From contig JANXCH010000001.1 of NCBI GenBank assembly GCA_025060295.1, positions 1 through 32,895 of the forward strand: a stretch of DNA of 32,895 nucleotides, read 5' to 3'. The notes under the pieces were generated by a model. That model saw nothing but the letters and a program-made list of their open reading frames with translations. It was not told the origin of the DNA and did no database searches. Below are positions 13,110 through 20,481 of this stretch, one piece after another. Each line of letters begins with the position of its first letter. The first letter of the stretch is position 1. A program made the translations under genes and the position numbers. Source of the stretch: Dehalococcoidia bacterium (GTDB lineage Bacteria; Chloroflexota; Dehalococcoidia; Lucifugimonadales; HRBIN23).

Positions 13110-14774
13110 ATGCCTGCAGGGGAGAGCTTCCAGCGCTTCCAGGAGGCGGAAGCGCAGTGGCGGCAGGAGACGGCCGCTGCCCCCGAGGAGCCTCGCCACT
13201 ACGTTACCTTGTCCAATCTGCCGGTAGAGCGAGCGTATACTCCCCTCCACCTCCGTAACACAGACCCCCTTCAGGACATTGGCCTGCCCGGGCGCTATCC
13301 GTTCACGCGGGGCATCCACGCCACGGGCTACAGGGGCAAACTGTGGACCATGCGCATGTTCGCGGGCTTTGGCACAGCGGAGGAGACCAATGCCCGCTTT
13401 AAGTTCCTTCTCCAGCACGGGGAGACTGGCCTTTCCACTGCCTTTGATATGCCCACCCTCTACGGCTACGACACCGATGACCCCCGTGCTTGCGGGGAGT
13501 TTGGTAAGTGTGGGGTGGCCGTCTCGTCCCTGGCTGATATGGAAATTCTCTTTGACGGGATACCTATTGACCAGATAACCACCTCCATGACTATTACAGC
13601 CCCTGCTGCCGTCATCTGGGCTATGTATCTGGTGATGGCGGAGAAGCGGGGCATCCCCTGGGATCGCCTGGGGGGAACCATTCAGAACGACATCTTGAAG
13701 GAATACATTGCCCAAAACGAGTATGTGTTTCCCCCGAAGCCATCCCTGCGCCTAGTGGTGGATACCATTGAGTTCGCTTCCCGCTATGTGCCCCGCTGGA
13801 ACCCCATCAGCATTAGCGGATACCACATCCGCGAGGCGGGCTCTACCGCCGTGCAGGAACTGGCTTTTACTTTGGCAGATGGCTTCACCTATGTGGAGCA
13901 TTGCCTGGAACGGGGCCTCAAGATAGACGAGTTCGCCCCCCGTTTGAGTTTCTTCTTCAATGTACACAACGACTTTTTTGAGGAGATTGCCAAGTTCCGC
14001 GCTGCCCGGCGCATCTGGGCGCGGGCCATGCGTGAGCGCTACGGTGCCCAGAACCCCCGCTCGTGGTGGCTCCGCACCCACGCCCAAACCGCAGGGGTGG
14101 CCCTTACCGCCCAACAGCCTGAGGTGAACATCATCCGTGTGGCCCTGCAGGCCCTGGCGGCGGTGCTGGGAGGAACCCAGTCCCTGCACACCAACTCCCT
14201 GGACGAGGCGTGGGCTTTGCCCACGGAGAAGGCAGTGCTGTTGGCCCTGCGCACGCAACAGGTCATCGCCTATGAGACGGGTGTCGCTCACACCGTTGAC
14301 CCCCTGGGGGGCAGTTACTTCGTGGAGGACCTGACCAACCGCCTGGAGCAGGCCGCCCAAGACTACTTCCGCCGGATTGATGACCTTGGTGGGGTGTTGG
14401 CTTGCATTGAAAACGGCTTCTTACTGCGGGAGATCGCCGAGGCCGCCTACCGCTACCAGCGGGAGGTGGAGGAGAAGAAGCGCATCATCGTGGGGGTCAA
14501 CGCCTACCAAATGAATGAGCGTCTGGAAATTCCCCTCCTGCGGGTGGATAAGGAGGGGGAACGCCGCCACCTGGAACGGCTACACACTGTTCGTGGTACC
14601 CGTTCCCAGCGGGAGGTGGGGCGCGCTTTGAGCGCTCTGCGCAAAGCCGCCCGCGGCTCCGACAACCTCATGCCGTATATCCTGGACGCCGTGCGCCACT
14701 ATGCCACCTTGGGCGAGGTGATGCAGGTGCTCCGGGACGAGTGGGGCGAGTATAAGCCCCCCACCATCCTTTGA
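13110..14774 (+). CDS. B12-dependent acyl-CoA mutase large subunit (isobutyryl-CoA-mutase-like)
   Basis: A 554-residue TIM-barrel large subunit of the methylmalonyl/isobutyryl-CoA mutase family, which shifts carbon skeletons with adenosylcobalamin. Conserved blocks include [50 protein letters not shown] and [14 protein letters not shown]. There is no C-terminal cobalamin-binding domain (DxHxxG absent), so a separate small subunit must exist elsewhere. Two specificity positions read Phe84 (MRMFAGFGT) and Gln202 (KEYIAQNEY). Methylmalonyl-CoA mutase has Tyr and Arg there, while isobutyryl-CoA mutase has Phe and Gln. ATG 13110 has AGGAG upstream and fits its promoter; the frame open from 12912 overlaps tRNA-Leu and is rejected. 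Confidence 0.92.
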   Translation: MPAGESFQRFQEAEAQWRQETAAAPEEPRHYVTLSNLPVERAYTPLHLRNTDPLQDIGLPGRYPFTRGIHATGYRGKLWTMRMFAGFGTAEETNARFKFLLQHGETGLSTAFDMPTLYGYDTDDPRACGEFGKCGVAVSSLADMEILFDGIPIDQITTSMTITAPAAVIWAMYLVMAEKRGIPWDRLGGTIQNDILKEYIAQNEYVFPPKPSLRLVVDTIEFASRYVPRWNPISISGYHIREAGSTAVQELAFTLADGFTYVEHCLERGLKIDEFAPRLSFFFNVHNDFFEEIAKFRAARRIWARAMRERYGAQNPRSWWLRTHAQTAGVALTAQQPEVNIIRVALQALAAVLGGTQSLHTNSLDEAWALPTEKAVLLALRTQQVIAYETGVAHTVDPLGGSYFVEDLTNRLEQAAQDYFRRIDDLGGVLACIENGFLLREIAEAAYRYQREVEEKKRIIVGVNAYQMNERLEIPLLRVDKEGERRHLERLHTVRGTRSQREVGRALSALRKAARGSDNLMPYILDAVRHYATLGEVMQVLRDEWGEYKPPTIL

Positions 14775-14798
14775 CAGGTTCACAAGCACCCCCATACA
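14771..14798 (+). promoter_or_regulatory. possible promoter of the FBP aldolase/phosphatase gene
   Basis: TTGACA at 14771-14776 overlaps the stop codon of the mutase gene. With a 16-nt spacer the -10 would be CATACA (14793-14798), a weak match. It would give a leader of about 60 nt. Read-through from the mutase promoter is an alternative. Confidence 0.35.
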
Positions 14799-14865
14799 GC
14801 GGGACACGAAAGCGACTTGCACGGCCGTCTGTGCAGTCCATTGGCATCAGAGGTAAGGAGGTGCT

Positions 14866-15960
14866 ATGCGCATCACCCTGAGCGTTATCAAGGCCGACAT
14901 CGGGGGCTATGTGGGGCACTCCAGCATTCACCCGGACCTGGTCAGCACGGCCCAGGAGATGCTGGAGCAGGCGCGGCGACGGGGCATTTTGGTGGACTAC
15001 AAGGTCATGGCCTGTGGGGACGACTTGCAACTCATCATGACCCACACTCGGGGCGAGGACAATTCCGAGGTGCACCAACTGGCCTTTGATGTGTTTAAGG
15101 CGGGGACGGCTGTGGCTAAGCGCTTGAAACTCTACGGGGCGGGGCAGGATATCCTTTCCGACGCCTTCTCCGGCAACATTCGGGGGATGGGGCCTGGCCT
15201 GGCGGAGATGGAGATGGACGAGCGCCCCTCCGAGCCTGTCATCGTGTTCATGGCGGATAAGACCTCTGCGGGGGCGTGGAACTTGCCCCTCTATAAGATG
15301 TTCGCCGACCCCTTCAACACCTCGGGCCTTGTGATCTCGGAAAGCCTTCACAAGGGCTTCTCCTTCGAGATACAGGATGTCAAGGCCCACAAGAAGATTA
15401 TCCTCCACGCCCCCGAAGAGATTTACGACATGTTGATGTTCATGGGCGCGCCCTCCCGCTATGCCGTGAAGCGGGTCTACAACCGGGCGACGGGGGAAAT
15501 CGCTGCTGTGTCCTCCACCGAGCGTCTGACGGAGATTGCGGGGCGCTATGTGGGCAAGGACGACCCTGTGCTGGTGGTGCGGTGCCAGGGGAGTTTCCCC
15601 GCAGTGGGCGAGGTGCTGGAACCCTTCGCTCACCCCTTCATTGTGGAGGGGTGGATGCGGGGGAGCCACCACGGCCCTCTGATGCCCACCTCCTTCAAGG
15701 ATGCCAACCCCTCCCGCTTTGACGGCCCGCCGCGGGTCATCGCCGCCGGCTTCCAGTTGGCCGAAGGAAAACTGGTCGGCCCCCGCGACCTGTTTGACGA
15801 CCCTGCTTTTGACCAGGCCCGCCAGGAGGCCAATCTGTTGGCCACCATCCTCCGCCGGCATGGCCCCTTTGAGCCCCATCGCCTCCCCCTGGAGGAGATG
15901 GAGTACACGACCATGGCGGGCATTATGAAGCGCCTGGGGGCCCGGTGGGAGCCGATGTAG
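14866..15960 (+). CDS. fbp: bifunctional fructose-1,6-bisphosphate aldolase/phosphatase
   Basis: A 364-residue class V FBPase, the unidirectional gluconeogenic enzyme that joins triose phosphates to FBP and dephosphorylates it in one site. The N-terminus MRITLSVIKADIGGYVGHSS carries the metal-binding Asp and His of the family. Other signatures are CGDDLQLIMTH, FSGNIRGMGPG (active-site loop), MADKTSAGAWNLPLYKMFADP, HAPEEIYDM and SRFDGPPRV. Length and motifs fit the archaeal-type protein also found in deep-branching, often thermophilic bacteria. ATG 14866 has AAGGAGGTG upstream. It ends only 15 bp before the convergent nicotinate phosphoribosyltransferase gene. Confidence 0.95.
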   Translation: MRITLSVIKADIGGYVGHSSIHPDLVSTAQEMLEQARRRGILVDYKVMACGDDLQLIMTHTRGEDNSEVHQLAFDVFKAGTAVAKRLKLYGAGQDILSDAFSGNIRGMGPGLAEMEMDERPSEPVIVFMADKTSAGAWNLPLYKMFADPFNTSGLVISESLHKGFSFEIQDVKAHKKIILHAPEEIYDMLMFMGAPSRYAVKRVYNRATGEIAAVSSTERLTEIAGRYVGKDDPVLVVRCQGSFPAVGEVLEPFAHPFIVEGWMRGSHHGPLMPTSFKDANPSRFDGPPRVIAAGFQLAEGKLVGPRDLFDDPAFDQARQEANLLATILRRHGPFEPHRLPLEEMEYTTMAGIMKRLGARWEPM

Positions 15961-15975
15961 CCCAGGGTGCAGGCG

Positions 15976-16971
15976 TTACCACACCCGCTTCAGGCGGGGA
16001 TTGGGTGTTAGCCCGGGGATACGCCCCCTTTTAGCGATGGGCTTGCCGTCCACCTCGTGGATGTCGGCGGTAAAGTCGTTGGGAGGGGCGGAGGTGATGT
16101 ACCCCCCCACGCCGAAGGCGTTGACAGGAGCCTTGCTGTCCACAAAGGCGCGGATGCGGTCGGGGGTCAGCCCTCCGCTCACGACGATTTGCACTTGGGT
16201 GAAGCCGTGCAGGTCCAGGTGGGCGCGCACCTCCTTCACCAAGTCCACTGTTACCCGCCCCCGCTCCACTGGCGTGTCTAGTCGGATGCCTTGCAGGCGA
16301 GCGCCCAGGGCGCGGGCGACGCGCAGGCTCTCCTCTACTTCGTCTTTGAAGGTGTCCACCAAAGCGATGCGGGGCACATCGGGGGGGAGGTGCTGGTCAA
16401 ATAACTCCACGGCGCGCACCGTATCACCCACACACAGGATGAAGGCGTGGGGCATAGTGCCGGCGGCCACTACCCCCGCCAGGCGTGCCCCCGCAATGGA
16501 GGAGCAGGCGACACACCCCCCCACTACAGCAGAGTAGTCCATCACTGCTGCCACGCGGGGGTGCACATGGCGTGCTCCGAAGGAGACGACGGGGATGCCC
16601 CGTGCCGCCTCCACGCACTCCCGCGCCGCTGTGGCCCACCCCGTGCAGTGGGCCAGAATGCCACAAAGCGCCGTTTCATAGATGCCGAACAGGGTATAGG
16701 GGGCCTTGATGCGCAACGCCACCTCTTTGCGGGCAACGGGTGTCCCCTCCTCCAATGCCCACACCTCGCTCTTGTCCTTTGGAAGCACCTGTTCCAGCAA
16801 AGCCAAGGCCTCCTTCATCCCGCACAGAATTCCGTCCCGTTGGGGGAAAAACTCCATCGTTACTATGGGGTTGATGCCCGCCTTCTGTAGGACAGTGACA
16901 GTGCGCACGAAGTAGACATCGGTCGTGTCGCCGGACACCACCTGGGGGTCAAGGGGAAAGGCGAATGTCAT
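15976..16971 (-). CDS. pncB: nicotinate phosphoribosyltransferase, short archaeal-like form
   Basis: Converts nicotinate and PRPP to nicotinate mononucleotide in NAD salvage. The protein is 331 residues with GDTTDVYFVRTVTVL at the N-terminus, SFGARHVHPRVAAVMDYSAVVGG in the middle, FILCVGDTVRAVELFD, a barrel with ALVDTFKDEVEESLRVA and IRLDTPVERG, then VVSGGLTPDRIRAF and AFGVGGYITSAP (phosphate-binding loop). It resembles the Thermoplasma-type enzyme rather than the 400-residue E. coli PncB. ATG 16971 has AGGAGGAGGG upstream; the in-frame opening to 17151 overlaps folP and is not used. It diverges from folP-folK over a 109-bp gap. Confidence 0.9.
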   Translation of the reverse strand: MTFAFPLDPQVVSGDTTDVYFVRTVTVLQKAGINPIVTMEFFPQRDGILCGMKEALALLEQVLPKDKSEVWALEEGTPVARKEVALRIKAPYTLFGIYETALCGILAHCTGWATAARECVEAARGIPVVSFGARHVHPRVAAVMDYSAVVGGCVACSSIAGARLAGVVAAGTMPHAFILCVGDTVRAVELFDQHLPPDVPRIALVDTFKDEVEESLRVARALGARLQGIRLDTPVERGRVTVDLVKEVRAHLDLHGFTQVQIVVSGGLTPDRIRAFVDSKAPVNAFGVGGYITSAPPNDFTADIHEVDGKPIAKRGRIPGLTPNPRLKRVW

Positions 16972-17080
16972 AGAGCCCTCCTCCTGGCATCGGAGAACGT
17001 CCCATAGACCCTCAAGTGTTATGATACGGGTTTTGCTCACGCGGGGAGGGCGTTCTGCTAGGATGGAAAGGAACTCGGCT

Positions 17081-17953
17081 ATGCTGACGCATACGGCCAA
17101 CTTGGGCACCACTGTTATTGGGGGCCGTCCCTTCCGTTGGGGGGCGCGCACCTACATTATGGGTATCCTCAACCTGTCGCCCGAATCCTTTTCGGGGGAC
17201 GGCCTGGCGGATGTGGAGGCGGCCGTGCAGCGGGCACTGGCCATGGAGGCGGAGGGGGCGGACATTATTGATGTGGGAGGGGAATCGTCCCGCCCGCCCA
17301 CGGTATATCCCGATGCCCGTCCCATCCCCCTGGAAGAGGAGCTGCGCCGCGTGATCCCCGTCATCCGACGCCTTGCCCGGGTGCTGCAGGTGCCCATCAG
17401 CATAGATACCTCTAAAGCCGAAGTGGCCCGCCAGGCCATCGCCGAGGGCGCTTCTCTGGTGAACGATGTGTGGGGCTTCACCGCCGACCCGAACATGGCA
17501 CGGGTGGTCGCTCAGGCGAAGGTGCCCGCGGTGCTCACCCACAACCAGCACGGCTACGAGTACCAAGACCTTATACCCGATATCATTCGGGGCCTGCAGG
17601 AGCGGGTGCAGAGGGCTTTGGAGGCGGGAGTGGCCAGGGAACACCTGATCGTTGACCCCGGCTGGGGCTTCGGCAAACGGGCAGAGCAGAACCTGGAGGT
17701 GCTGAGGCGTTTGGGGGACATTCGTTCTGCTCTGCAGCGCCCCCTGCTCATCGGCACCTCCCGTAAGCACACCATCGGTCTGGTGTTGGGCTTGCCCGTG
17801 CACGAGCGTTTAGAGGGCACAGCCGCCACTGTAGCCCTCGCCATTGCGCAAGGGGCTGATATCGTGCGCGTCCACGATGTCAAAGCGATGGTGCGGGTGG
17901 CGCGCATGGCCGATGCGGTGGTGCGGGGGTGGCGTCGCCCGGAGGGGGGATGA
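17081..17953 (+). CDS. folP: dihydropteroate synthase
   Basis: Condenses p-aminobenzoate with hydroxymethyl-dihydropterin diphosphate in folate synthesis. The protein is 290 residues, a TIM barrel. Signatures are IMGILNLSPESFSGDG (DHPS signature 1, with SG in place of the usual SD before GG), ADIIDVGGESSRP (signature 2), ISIDTSKAEVA, LVNDVWGF, LIVDPGWGFGK, LIGTSRKHTI and the C-terminal DIVRVHDV. ATG 17081 is preferred, with AAAGGA about 9 nt upstream; ATG 17063 is possible. It overlaps folK by four bases. Confidence 0.95.
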   Translation: MLTHTANLGTTVIGGRPFRWGARTYIMGILNLSPESFSGDGLADVEAAVQRALAMEAEGADIIDVGGESSRPPTVYPDARPIPLEEELRRVIPVIRRLARVLQVPISIDTSKAEVARQAIAEGASLVNDVWGFTADPNMARVVAQAKVPAVLTHNQHGYEYQDLIPDIIRGLQERVQRALEAGVAREHLIVDPGWGFGKRAEQNLEVLRRLGDIRSALQRPLLIGTSRKHTIGLVLGLPVHERLEGTAATVALAIAQGADIVRVHDVKAMVRVARMADAVVRGWRRPEGG

Positions 17954-18516
17954 CCCTGGTCTATCTAGGGTTAGGCTCTAACTTGGGCGACCGGGAGGGG
18001 TATCTGCGTCAGGGCGTGCGGGGGCTCCACCAGCGCGCAGGGGATGTGATCGGCCTTTCGCCTATCTATGAGACGGCTCCTCAGGGATACGCCGATCAGC
18101 CCCGTTTCCTAAATATGGTTGTGTGCCTTCAGACACCGTTAGACCCCCTCGCTTTGCTGGACACTTGCTTAGCCCTGGAGAGCGCCGCGGGGCGCACACG
18201 CCCCTTCCCTAATGCGCCCCGCACTCTGGATATCGATATCTTGCTGTATGACGAACGGGTGTTCACATCTGAGCGTCTTACTGTGCCCCATCCTCGGATG
18301 GCGGAGCGGGCCTTTGTGCTGATTCCCTTGTCCGACCTGGCCGCCGATGTGGTGCATCCAACGCTAGGGATATCCGTTGGGGCGCTGGCTCGGCGGGTGG
18401 GGCATGAAGGCGTGCGCCCGTGGTCGCCTCCCCCGTTAGCATGGCTGGGGGATGATGATCAGGGCGTCCGTAGGGAGGGGGGCAGAAGGTTGGGGATGCC
18501 CTCCTCAATGGGGTAA
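17950..18516 (+). CDS. folK: 2-amino-4-hydroxy-6-hydroxymethyldihydropteridine pyrophosphokinase
   Basis: HPPK makes the diphosphate substrate of FolP. The protein is 188 residues. It has LGLGSNLGDREGYL at the N-terminus, SPIYETAPQGYADQPRFLNMV, then the HPPK signature RPFPNAPRTLDIDILLYD with its metal Asp residues, VPHPRMAERAFVL and PLSDLAADVVHP. The start ATG overlaps the folP stop as ATGA, so they are translationally coupled. The C-terminal 30 residues lie past the HPPK fold and overlap the convergent Trm112-like gene by 58 bp. Confidence 0.95.
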   Translation: MTLVYLGLGSNLGDREGYLRQGVRGLHQRAGDVIGLSPIYETAPQGYADQPRFLNMVVCLQTPLDPLALLDTCLALESAAGRTRPFPNAPRTLDIDILLYDERVFTSERLTVPHPRMAERAFVLIPLSDLAADVVHPTLGISVGALARRVGHEGVRPWSPPPLAWLGDDDQGVRREGGRRLGMPSSMG

Positions 18517-18644
18517 GTCTCTTTGCACTGGGCGCACCACAGGCTTCCTGTCATGATGTCCTCCCCTTCTTGGAGTTCTACAGTCAGGGAGAGCGAGGCT
18601 TTACACACCGGACACACTAGGATGTCCATCAGGTCGCGCCGCAT
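18459..18644 (-). CDS. Trm112-family (UPF0434/YcaR-like) zinc-ribbon protein
   Basis: A 61-residue protein with CPVC at residues 11-14 and CAQC at 37-40, plus MDILVCPVCKASL at the N-terminus and TYPIEEGIPNLLP at the end, all typical of the Trm112/YcaR family. Eukaryotic and archaeal Trm112 activates several methyltransferases; the bacterial role is poorly known. ATG 18644 has AAAGGAGA upstream. The start lies inside the 3' end of the Lgt-like gene (44-nt overlap) and the 3' end overlaps folK on the other strand. Confidence 0.88.
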   Translation of the reverse strand: MRRDLMDILVCPVCKASLSLTVELQEGEDIMTGSLWCAQCKETYPIEEGIPNLLPPSLRTP

Positions 18645-19359
18645 GGGTCTCCTTTCGAGGGAAGATGGTAGATGCTAGCAGGGCCAAACCCACAGCGGCT
18701 GCCCCCAGAGCAGCAGCCGGGCCCGCCCATGCCGGGGATGCCCCCCCTATTCGTGTAGGCGCCAACCATGCATCCAGAACAGCGTAGCACACCAGAAACA
18801 AGCCAGCTAGCCTTCCCGCGGGCTGGGGGCGGGCGCTCACAGCCAGTAACACACCTCCCAGAAGCACACTGCCCAGTCCTTCGTAAAGGTCGGACGGCCA
18901 GCGGGCAACGGCGCTCCCTGGGAGGAGTAGGCCCAAGGGGTTGGTGGTGATTTGGCCCCCACAGGAGCCGTAAAGCGGACAGGGGAGGTGCACAAGGGCG
19001 ATGCCGAAGGGGAGGAACAGGCCATACCCGGAGGCGAGGGCCAAGGCCCACTGGGGCCGTTTGCGCCCCCAAAGGAGCAAGACCACGCCTCCCCCCGCGA
19101 GGGCACCGTACAACGACATGCCATCGGACAGGCGTAGCAGGCTCAACGGGTCAAGGAGGGTTGCTGGGCGTGTGAGGAGGATATGCCCCAAGCGGGCTCC
19201 CAGCAGGGCCCCTATGGCCAGGGGCCATTCCAGCCAGCGGCGGGGCACCCCCCAGCGTTCCCCTTCCCGCCGCGCCCAGTAGTCTACTAGCCAGTAGCCG
19301 ACGAAGGCGAACACAACCCAGAGGGCGCTTTGCAGGGCGTCTAGAGTAACCATAGTCAT
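18601..19359 (-). CDS. degenerate Lgt-like multi-pass membrane protein
   Basis: A 252-residue protein with about seven hydrophobic segments. It aligns by eye with prolipoprotein diacylglyceryl transferase: GARLGHIL, SDGMSLYGALAGGGVV, GLFLPFGIALVH and PSDLYEGLGS. The Lgt catalytic His (E. coli H103 in SFHGGLIG) is Tyr84 and the essential Arg (R143 in GRLGN) is His124. Instead a pair of cysteines appears, Cys127 and Cys133 in PCPLYGSCGG. True lipoprotein lipidation is therefore unlikely. Some Lgt paralogs carry a GC-rich-Cys loop at this place. ATG 19359 overlaps the upstream CopD-like stop as ATGA, so the two are coupled. Confidence 0.7.
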   Translation of the reverse strand: MTMVTLDALQSALWVVFAFVGYWLVDYWARREGERWGVPRRWLEWPLAIGALLGARLGHILLTRPATLLDPLSLLRLSDGMSLYGALAGGGVVLLLWGRKRPQWALALASGYGLFLPFGIALVHLPCPLYGSCGGQITTNPLGLLLPGSAVARWPSDLYEGLGSVLLGGVLLAVSARPQPAGRLAGLFLVCYAVLDAWLAPTRIGGASPAWAGPAAALGAAAVGLALLASTIFPRKETHAARPDGHPSVSGV

Positions 19360-19826
19360 CTGCCGCGTAAAGCCTGCTCCGCCAACACCTTGAGCAAGTC
19401 CGCTAGCAGGTATACTACGATGCCCATCAGAAGCAGAAGGGTGCCCCCCCGCAGGCCCGCAAGGATGCGGGGCACGGGTGTAGAGGCTTGTGTGGACGGG
19501 GCAACCCGCCACCAGCGACGTGCCAAGACGAACATCCCTAATCCTATCAACACCTTGAGCGCCAACACTACCACATAGGGCACAGAGGCCACCGGCGAAG
19601 TAAGGCGCTCGAAAGTCAGGACAATTCCTGTCAGGGCCAGAATAGCCGTGATGGGGGCTAGCATCTGGCGGAAGGCGTGGCGGATAGCCTGCCGCAAAGA
19701 CGTTGAAGGGCTTTCACCCTGTCCCCGGAGGAGGACGAAGGCAAACAGACTTCCCCCTATCCACGCCACGGCCGCCAAACCGTGGAGCCACCGCACCACC
19801 AGCAGAAATATCTCCCGCCCGTCCAT
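19356..19826 (-). CDS. CopD/DUF2269-like four-helix membrane protein
   Basis: A 156-residue protein with four hydrophobic helices. The first carries RWLHGLAAVAWIGGSLFAF, with a His and the WIGG pattern typical of CopD/DUF2269-type membrane proteins. A second His (RHAFRQ) precedes helix 2. The family is linked to copper handling or haem-type membrane redox, but no function is assured. ATG 19826 has GAGGAT upstream and starts 8 bp after the TlpA stop. Overlap with the next gene (ATGA) shows a single operon. Confidence 0.7.
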   Translation of the reverse strand: MDGREIFLLVVRWLHGLAAVAWIGGSLFAFVLLRGQGESPSTSLRQAIRHAFRQMLAPITAILALTGIVLTFERLTSPVASVPYVVVLALKVLIGLGMFVLARRWWRVAPSTQASTPVPRILAGLRGGTLLLLMGIVVYLLADLLKVLAEQALRGR

Positions 19827-19834
19827 ATCTATCC

Positions 19835-20380
19835 TCACCGCAGGAGATCTTCCACCAGCATCGTCAGACGCTCCTGGGTGATGGCACCCGTCCACCGGCG
19901 CACCACCTGCCCTTGACGATTAATGAAAACGGTGGTTGGAAAACCCACCACCCGATAGGCTGTGGTGATAGTGCCGTCGCTGTCGGGACCTGTGGGGAAG
20001 GTCACGCCCGCCTCCCTCAAAAAGGCACGGGCGGCGGCTTCGGTGTCCTGCACATTCACGCCCACCAGCACCAGGCCCTGGCTTTGGTAGGTCTCCCACA
20101 CCTTTTGCAGAGCGGGCATCTCGGCCCGGCACGGGGGGCACCAGGAGCCCCAAAAGTTTATCACCACGACCTGCCCGTGATAGTTCCCCAAGCGAAACTG
20201 GCCCCCATCAAAAAGGGACAGGGTGAAGTCGGGGGCTGGTTCCCGCACCTTCTGCTCTCCCAGACGTGGGCTGCTAGTAACCGTAGGCGGTTGCACAACG
20301 GACACCACTACGAGAACGAGGCCTCCCAGGATGGCGAGACCCTGCAAGAGAAACCCCAGTCGAAGACGCCCCAGCTCCAT
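19835..20380 (-). CDS. membrane-anchored TlpA/ResA-type thioredoxin
   Basis: A 181-residue extracytoplasmic thiol-disulfide oxidoreductase. Residues 8-30 form one N-terminal membrane anchor. The thioredoxin fold follows with APDFTLSLFDGGQFRLGNYHGQ, the active site WCPPC (Cys81 and Cys84), and the cis-Pro region VVGFPTTVFI. Such proteins reduce apocytochrome c or specific client cysteines outside the cell. ATG 20380 is preceded by GAGG. It is the first gene of a four-gene overlapping cluster with CopD-like, Lgt-like and Trm112-like genes. No ccdA or cytochrome c maturation gene is nearby. Confidence 0.92.
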   Translation of the reverse strand: MELGRLRLGFLLQGLAILGGLVLVVVSVVQPPTVTSSPRLGEQKVREPAPDFTLSLFDGGQFRLGNYHGQVVVINFWGSWCPPCRAEMPALQKVWETYQSQGLVLVGVNVQDTEAAARAFLREAGVTFPTGPDSDGTITTAYRVVGFPTTVFINRQGQVVRRWTGAITQERLTMLVEDLLR

Positions 20381-20481
20381 AACGCCTCGACCTCCCAGGC
20401 TCGGTGCCCGGGCGCGTGCCTCCTACGACCTAGGGTAGCACATAAGGTATGATTCCCCCAGCACCTCAAGGGAGGCCGGCG

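Noticed and set aside
13279-13578. Plus-strand 99-codon frame inside the acyl-CoA mutase gene
   Set aside because: Shadow frame of a strongly conserved coding sequence, no ribosome site.
16925-17080. 52-codon N-terminal extension of folP
   Set aside because: It overlaps the divergent pncB start region; the DHPS core starts soon after ATG 17081, which has a ribosome site.
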